From assembly GCA_022825895.1 (NCBI GenBank), contig JAJDVX010000010.1:149438-213437 (forward strand): DNA of 64,000 nt, given 5' to 3'. Both the position numbers and the translations under genes were made by a program. How positions within the stretch are numbered: position 1 is the first letter of the stretch; the number at the start of each line of letters is the position of its first letter. Source of the stretch: Chloroflexota bacterium. Its GTDB lineage: Bacteria; Chloroflexota; UBA11872. Below the pieces are notes generated by a model. The model was not told the origin of the DNA. It worked only from the letters and a program-made list of their open reading frames with translations, and did no database searches. Of the stretch, positions 59,882-64,000 are shown one piece after another.

Positions 59882-62755
59882 TCAGTCGCGCCTTGCCAAA
59901 TTGAACTTGAGGAGTTCGGTCAGAGCGTCGGCACCTGAGATGTTGGTCTCCCAGCCATAAGCCTCCGCCACCGCCGCATCGACCTCCCCATGCGCATCCA
60001 CCAACCACCGCGGCCGCTCGTTATACAAATTCGTCAGCGTCCGCCGCCCAAGCTCCCGCACCGGAGCCGCCTTCGTTGGCACCGCCCGCTTCGGATACCC
60101 CGCCACCGGCTCTTCCACCCACTCCACCCACTCCGGCGGATTCAGCCACCGATCACGCAGTTCGACCAGGCGGCGTGCGGCATTGGCGATGGCGATGGCC
60201 CGAGGGTCGTTGGCGTATTCGGAGGCCGGGATGTCGGGCGTCAGACCTTCGGGAAACGGAAACGTCTCGAATGTGGTAGTGGGGGTGTACGACGGATCAT
60301 TGCCTTTGCCGTGCCACGAGCCGAGACGTAGCGACCAGATCTCGTGAAATCGGCTGTGAAGAATGCCGAAAGTCGTGTCGTCGTCGCGGGCAACGACGAT
60401 TAGCTTGTGATCTGGACAGATGCGCACGTCGCGCCACGCAAACACTCGGTGCTTGGAAACGCATGGGGTGACGATGTAGCGATCCAGACCGTCGAGCGCC
60501 CGCCACATGCCTGGCCGCGGCTCGACGTGTCGCCACCAGTTACGTCGATAGGCCTCGCGCCGATTCCGCTGTCGCATCGGATGGACGCGCTCCTTGATCT
60601 GCTGGAACGGTGCCTCATACAGCGCGGCATCGGCCTCTGACATGGTCCATCCAAAGTCGACGATCCACTTTTCCTTCGGTCGCCGCGTCACGTCCATCCC
60701 ATTGATCCACGGCTTCAGCACGTCGGCGTTGGGCCGACCGTTCGGATTCGCCGGCAGACGGAGCCACTCGCGGGCCTGTTCGCCTGTGATGTCGAACGGA
60801 CCGCCCTTCGTGTCGCCCATGAAGGCGACGCCGGCATTCTCCGGTAGTCGTTGCACCCGAGTGAGGTCGATGCCCGCCTCGCCGCGCCGTGCGGTCAGGT
60901 CGGTGTAGATCTCGTCGACGAGCACGCCGTCGAGCCGAGTTCCCAGCACAGACTCCTCATCGGCCCTCGAGAAGCAGACCAGCGACACCCGCACTGCCGC
61001 TCCTTCGACCACCCACGGCTCGTCGCTCCACGCCTCGAAGATTCGTCGGCCGTCAGTGGCTGCCTGCAGTGCTCGCCGGTTCGCGTGGCCTCGAATGGAG
61101 TTAGTCGCGACAAGTCCGACCCTCGCCGCCTTGCCCGCAGCGATCTGCTGGCCCGCCTTCTCGAACCAGTAGCAGACCAGGTCAGCCTCAGCCGGCACGC
61201 GCCCGGTGTAGGTCTCATACATCCGCGACACGTAGTCCTCGCCCAGGTGCGTAATGAGCAGCTTCCCGCCTAGGAATGGCGGATTCCCGATCACTACATC
61301 CGCCGACGGCCACTCCGGCTCCTCGCCGTCCGCTGTCAGCACCGCGTCTCGGCACTCGATCGTGTCCAACGGCTTCAGAATCGGGTCACGATCCTCGCGG
61401 AATCCGTGACGCCGCATCCACTGGATCTCCCCGATCCACACCGACACCCGCGCCAGTTCCGCCGCGTAGGGGTTGAGCTCGATCCCCTTCACGTTCGCCG
61501 GACCCACCGCGGGAAACGGCGGCTGCAATCCCAGCGTCTGCGCCTCCACCCGCACCCGGTGCTCCAGGTCTTTCAGCGCGTGCAGCGCCAGGTACAGGAA
61601 ATTGCCCGACCCGCAGGCCGGGTCCAGCACCCGGAACCCCGCCAGCCGCTCCAGGAACTCGCGTACCTGCTTGGAAGCCTCTTTCCGACGGCGGCTGGCC
61701 GTCCGCGTGGTCTTGGCCTTCTCAGCCCGGTCAAGCAGGTCGCTCAGTTTCTCCATCGCAGCCGCCCATTCCGCCAGCCACGGCCGCACGATCACCGGCT
61801 CCACGATCTGCATGATCTTGTCACGGTCCGTGTAGTGCGCGCCCAGCTGCGAGCGCTTGTCCGGGTCCAGCCCTCGCTCGAACAGCGTCCCCAGGATCGA
61901 GGGATCGATCTCCGACCAGTCCAGCCCCGCCGCCTCCCGCACCGCGTTCACCTGCGGCCGGTCCAGCGGCAGCGCCGTGTCGTCGTCGAACAGCCCGCCG
62001 TTGAACCACGCAACCTCCTCGAACCCGACCATGCCGCCGTCCTGCATGGCCGCGAACAGGCTGCGTGCCATCCCGGCAAACCGCTCGGGCCGCAGCCGCG
62101 CCTGGTCCAGCATCCGCCGGAACATCTGGTCCGGCAGCAGCCCCACGTCCTCCGCGAACATGCAGAACACCAGCCGGTTGACGAAGTGCGCCACCGTCTG
62201 CGGCTCGTGCCCGGCGTCACGCAGCCCCTGCGCCAGTTCGGCAAAGGTCGCTGCCGCCTGCTCGGTCAGCGCCTGCCGCGTCTGCTCCGGCCGCAGCCGT
62301 TCCGGGTCGCTGAACGCCCACTTCAGCAGGTTGCGGGTGCCCGGATCGTCCAACTCGTACAGCGTGAACTCGTGGACCGTGCTGACGCTGTTCGTCCAGT
62401 TGGTATGGATGCGGAAGCGCCGCGTGTCCGAGACGATCAGCAGCGGCGGATTCTCCAGCGCCAGCGCGTACTGCCGCAGCTGCTGAAACGCCGCGTCCAG
62501 GTCCTTGCCCTGTGACTTGTACTCCCAGGCGAAATGCCGCCGCTTCCACACATCCGCCCAGCCGCCGCCTCCGCTGTCCTTTCGTGCTCCCCGCTCGAAG
62601 CAGTACTCGTCGCCCTCCGGGTCCGCCTCGATCGGCGTCGGCTCCCCCAGCAACGCGCACAAGTCATTGAAATGCGACTGCGCCACCGCCCGCTCATTCA
62701 ACGTCACCGCCCGCCACTTATCGATGAACCGAGCAGCCGTCAACCCACTACCCAA
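59882..62755 (-). CDS. Type IIL (MmeI-like) restriction-modification enzyme
   Basis: 957 residues combining nuclease, methyltransferase and target recognition in one chain. The N-terminal nuclease motif is D68-x9-E78-Y-K80 (ADVWKRRHFAWEYKS), exactly the MmeI-type D-x9-ExK. A helical spacer follows, then the adenine methyltransferase with motif I DPACGSGNF (378-386) and motif IV GNPPF (490-494). The target-recognition domain (PWINGMDVTRRPKEKWIVDF, TPCVSKHRVFAWRDV) and C-terminal helices ending WETNISGADALTELL complete the protein. Such enzymes methylate one strand of an asymmetric site and cut about 20 bases away. The start is TTG 62755 behind GAGGGG. The frame is complete and appears functional. 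Confidence 0.88.
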   Translation of the reverse strand: MGSGLTAARFIDKWRAVTLNERAVAQSHFNDLCALLGEPTPIEADPEGDEYCFERGARKDSGGGGWADVWKRRHFAWEYKSQGKDLDAAFQQLRQYALALENPPLLIVSDTRRFRIHTNWTNSVSTVHEFTLYELDDPGTRNLLKWAFSDPERLRPEQTRQALTEQAAATFAELAQGLRDAGHEPQTVAHFVNRLVFCMFAEDVGLLPDQMFRRMLDQARLRPERFAGMARSLFAAMQDGGMVGFEEVAWFNGGLFDDDTALPLDRPQVNAVREAAGLDWSEIDPSILGTLFERGLDPDKRSQLGAHYTDRDKIMQIVEPVIVRPWLAEWAAAMEKLSDLLDRAEKAKTTRTASRRRKEASKQVREFLERLAGFRVLDPACGSGNFLYLALHALKDLEHRVRVEAQTLGLQPPFPAVGPANVKGIELNPYAAELARVSVWIGEIQWMRRHGFREDRDPILKPLDTIECRDAVLTADGEEPEWPSADVVIGNPPFLGGKLLITHLGEDYVSRMYETYTGRVPAEADLVCYWFEKAGQQIAAGKAARVGLVATNSIRGHANRRALQAATDGRRIFEAWSDEPWVVEGAAVRVSLVCFSRADEESVLGTRLDGVLVDEIYTDLTARRGEAGIDLTRVQRLPENAGVAFMGDTKGGPFDITGEQAREWLRLPANPNGRPNADVLKPWINGMDVTRRPKEKWIVDFGWTMSEADAALYEAPFQQIKERVHPMRQRNRREAYRRNWWRHVEPRPGMWRALDGLDRYIVTPCVSKHRVFAWRDVRICPDHKLIVVARDDDTTFGILHSRFHEIWSLRLGSWHGKGNDPSYTPTTTFETFPFPEGLTPDIPASEYANDPRAIAIANAARRLVELRDRWLNPPEWVEWVEEPVAGYPKRAVPTKAAPVRELGRRTLTNLYNERPRWLVDAHGEVDAAVAEAYGWETNISGADALTELLKFNLARRD

Positions 62756-62828
62756 AACAACCCCTCACGCCGGAGGCCAAGCACGCCGCACCCGACATTC
62801 TGCCCCCAACCCGAGCCAGTCCACCTCC

Positions 62829-62990
62829 GTTCGTGGTGAGCCGGTTCGGAGTCCGTCGGAGAACCGTGCCGAACCACATAGGCCCCAGCACCCAAGCCAT
62901 AGAGCCAGTCGCCGCCCCCACACCGTTCGTGGCGAGCCGACCCGGAGTCCGTCGGAGGCCCGTAGAGCCTGCCCTGAGCCTGTCGAAGGG
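62829..62990 (+). repeat. Two TTCGTGGTGAGCC repeats in tandem
   Basis: Copy 4 at 62829-62877 has the best structure: TTCGTGGTGAGCC, inner arms CGGTTC and GAACCG, then CCGAACCAC. Copy 5 starts at 62924 and runs into GAGCCTGCCCTGAGCCTGTCGAAGG (to 62990). The wider spacer 62756-63080 shows no gene. Confidence 0.75.
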
Positions 62991-63080
62991 GATCTCGACT
63001 GCGTTCTTCCTCTTCTCCCCTTCTCAATTCTCACTCCTCTAAGCTCACTCTTTCCCCCATTCTCCTTCCTCACCCCCCGG

Positions 63081-63142
63081 TCCGTGCTACCGTTGAACCC
63101 CCATGGGCGGTGGATAAGCAGACCCACACCTAGGAGCCGCCC
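63081..63142 (+). promoter_or_regulatory. Conserved upstream element of the small coiled-coil gene, copy 1
   Basis: CCGTGCTACCGTTGAACCCC, then ATGGGCGGTGGAT and ACCCACACCTAGGAGCCGCCC, running directly into the ATG. Nearly the same 62 bases precede the paralogue at 63577-63638. TGCTACCGT may be an extended -10 box, and AGGAG is the ribosome binding site (seven-base spacing). Confidence 0.6.
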
Positions 63143-63391
63143 ATGACCCCCGAACTCATCGGCATCCTCGCCGTCGGCGCCACGATCATCGGCCTGCTGG
63201 TCACATTTCGCCGCGACGCCCGCGCCGAAATGGCCGAGGTCCGCTCAGACTTGGCGAATCTCCGCAAGGATCTCCAGGCCCTGACCGAACGCGTCTCTCG
63301 CCTCGAAGGACGCATGTCCCGCCTCGAAGGCGTCATCGAAGGCTTCTTCACAGGACGCCGTGCCCGCGACCGCCACGACGACGCCGCCTGA
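63143..63391 (+). CDS. Small membrane-anchored coiled-coil protein (copy 1)
   Basis: 82 residues: an N-terminal helix (ELIGILAVGATIIGLLVTF) and a heptad-rich coiled coil (LRKDLQALTERVSRLEGRMS) ending in a basic/acidic tail (GRRARDRHDDAA). Family not recognised; similar short anchored coils occur in many bacteria without known role. The paralogue 250 bases downstream shares the ends but differs in the middle. Confidence 0.7.
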   Translation: MTPELIGILAVGATIIGLLVTFRRDARAEMAEVRSDLANLRKDLQALTERVSRLEGRMSRLEGVIEGFFTGRRARDRHDDAA

Positions 63392-63430
63392 CCGCCCCCA
63401 GCGCTCAGCGCCCTCGCCGGTGCGGCGGCT

Positions 63431-63507
63431 CTTGCCCCCTCTCCCCGTGGGAGAGGGTTGGGGTGAGGGTCTTCCGGGCAACCAATGAAGAGTCACCCAA
63501 GGGTCTC
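63431..63507 (+). repeat. CCCTCTCCC hairpin unit between the paralogues
   Basis: CCCCTCTCCCCGTGGGAGAGGG then TTGGGGTGAGGGTCTTCC and GGGCAACCAATGAAGAGTCACCCAAGGGTCTC: one full unit of the same family as the 53-54 kb array, with its partner module. Confidence 0.8.
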
Positions 63508-63576
63508 TAACCAAGGCCAGACAGGTGCCGGTTTCCTCCATCAACCTGTCGCTCCTAAGAGTGCCCTTCACCACAA

Positions 63577-63638
63577 CCCGTGCTACCGTTCAACCCGCAT
63601 GGGCGGTGGATGAGCAAACCCACACCTAGGAGCCGCCC
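63577..63638 (+). promoter_or_regulatory. Conserved upstream element, copy 2
   Basis: Near-identical to 63081-63142 (CCGTGCTACCGTTCAACCC, GCATGGGCGGTGGATGAGCA, ACCCACACCTAGGAGCCGCCC). The duplication therefore includes the promoter/leader and not just the coding part. Confidence 0.6.
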
Positions 63639-64000
63639 ATGACCCCCGAACTCATCGGCATCCTCGCCGTCGGCGCCACCTTGATTGGCATCGGCGCCAC
63701 CATGATCGGCCTCCTGCTCACGTTCCGCCGCGACGCGCGCGCCGACAGCCTGGCCTTGCGCGCCGAATTCCGTGCCGACAGCCAGGCCCTGCGAGCCGAA
63801 TTCCGCGCCGACAACCAGCGTCTGCGCGACGAATTCAATGCCGGCTTGGCTGAAGTCCACAGCGGCCTGGCCGACGTGCGCAAGGACGTGCAGGCCCTGA
63901 CCGAGCGCGTGTTTCGACTCGAAGGACGCATGTCCCGCCTTGAAGGCGCCATCGAGGGCTTCTTGGCCGGACGCCGTGACCGCGACCGCCACGACGACGC
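63639..64000 (+). CDS. Small membrane-anchored coiled-coil protein (copy 2, cut by window end)
   Basis: At least 120 residues; the window ends inside the tail (DRDRHDDA). Start and anchor nearly repeat copy 1 (MTPELIGILAVGAT) with a six-residue expansion of the helix. An extra segment of short repeats (RADSLALRAEF, RADSQALRAEF, RADNQRLRDEF) lengthens the coiled coil by about three 11-residue units before the shared LTERVFRLEGRMSRLEGAIEG. The 11-residue period points to a hendecad coil. Confidence 0.7.
   Translation, partial: MTPELIGILAVGATLIGIGATMIGLLLTFRRDARADSLALRAEFRADSQALRAEFRADNQRLRDEFNAGLAEVHSGLADVRKDVQALTERVFRLEGRMSRLEGAIEGFLAGRRDRDRHDD

Noticed and set aside
1..64000. tRNA and rRNA genes
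   Set aside because: No stretch with tRNA arms and a TTCGA-type loop in the right spacing, nor any conserved rRNA segment, was recognised by eye; a tRNA scan would be needed to be certain.

Overview
The window is GC-rich bacterial chromosome carrying mostly housekeeping genes, with a lower-GC accessory stretch at about 57.6-59.9 kb. The gene set suggests a free-living or symbiotic member of Chloroflexota: a YhaM-type HD exonuclease, a hydantoinase B homologue, an orphan corrinoid protein, stand-alone TIM-barrel isomerases, a short EF-Ts, a TopA with glycine/tyrosine-rich C-terminal repeats, MutS/MutL with an endonuclease-type MutL, and intergenic spaces full of short palindromic repeats. The phylum call is an inference from gene content and protein style; no rRNA gene is present to confirm it.

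Layout. 0-6 kb: a probable tatA start at the very edge, pyrE-dacA, and a two-gene ABC exporter pair. 5.8-7.2 kb: a REP-type tyrosine transposase (RAYT) broken by one of its own palindromes, surrounded by copies of that palindrome. 7.2-13.5 kb: O-methyltransferase, Mrr-like nuclease, valS with a clear promoter, yhaM, and a small membrane protein. 13.6-21.5 kb: hydantoinase B, thpR, a DXS-like protein that has lost its catalytic residues, an amidohydrolase, a corrinoid protein, rdgB and two SDR dehydrogenases. 21.5-30.4 kb: rsmA-pth-mfd, a TIM-barrel protein and topA. 30.6-37.6 kb: the classical rpsB-tsf-pyrH-frr-uppS-cdsA-dxr-rseP run, in which RseP carries an unusual inserted domain. 37.7-49 kb: a membrane-anchored molybdopterin oxidoreductase, a Met/Asp-rich secreted protein, ispG, a YdeI-family protein, a Tdh-like dehydrogenase, another TIM-barrel protein, and mutS-mutL.

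49-64 kb is the plastic end. A lyase gene sits between mutL and a second, decayed copy of the mutL 3' end. Three tandem paralogous six-helix membrane proteins of unrecognised family follow, then a 1.6-kb array of CCCTCTCCC...GGGAGAGGG repeats, and aroB. After that come an AAA/DUF4143 protein with a palindrome inside its promoter, a PD-(D/E)XK-like protein and a DUF3825-like protein in the lower-GC stretch, a single-chain MmeI-type (type IIL) restriction-modification enzyme, and two paralogous small membrane/coiled-coil proteins, the second cut by the window edge.

Isoprenoid and envelope genes recur. dxr and ispG serve the MEP pathway, uppS makes the lipid carrier, and cdsA, dacA and rseP serve the envelope, yet the only dxs-like gene here looks catalytically dead. 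Recurring oddities are at least five conserved genes with no in-frame ATG, GTG or TTG near the expected start, palindromic repeats that supply stop codons to two genes, and several start codons placed where transcripts would be leaderless. All positions and motif matches come from reading the sequence by eye; no database search was run.
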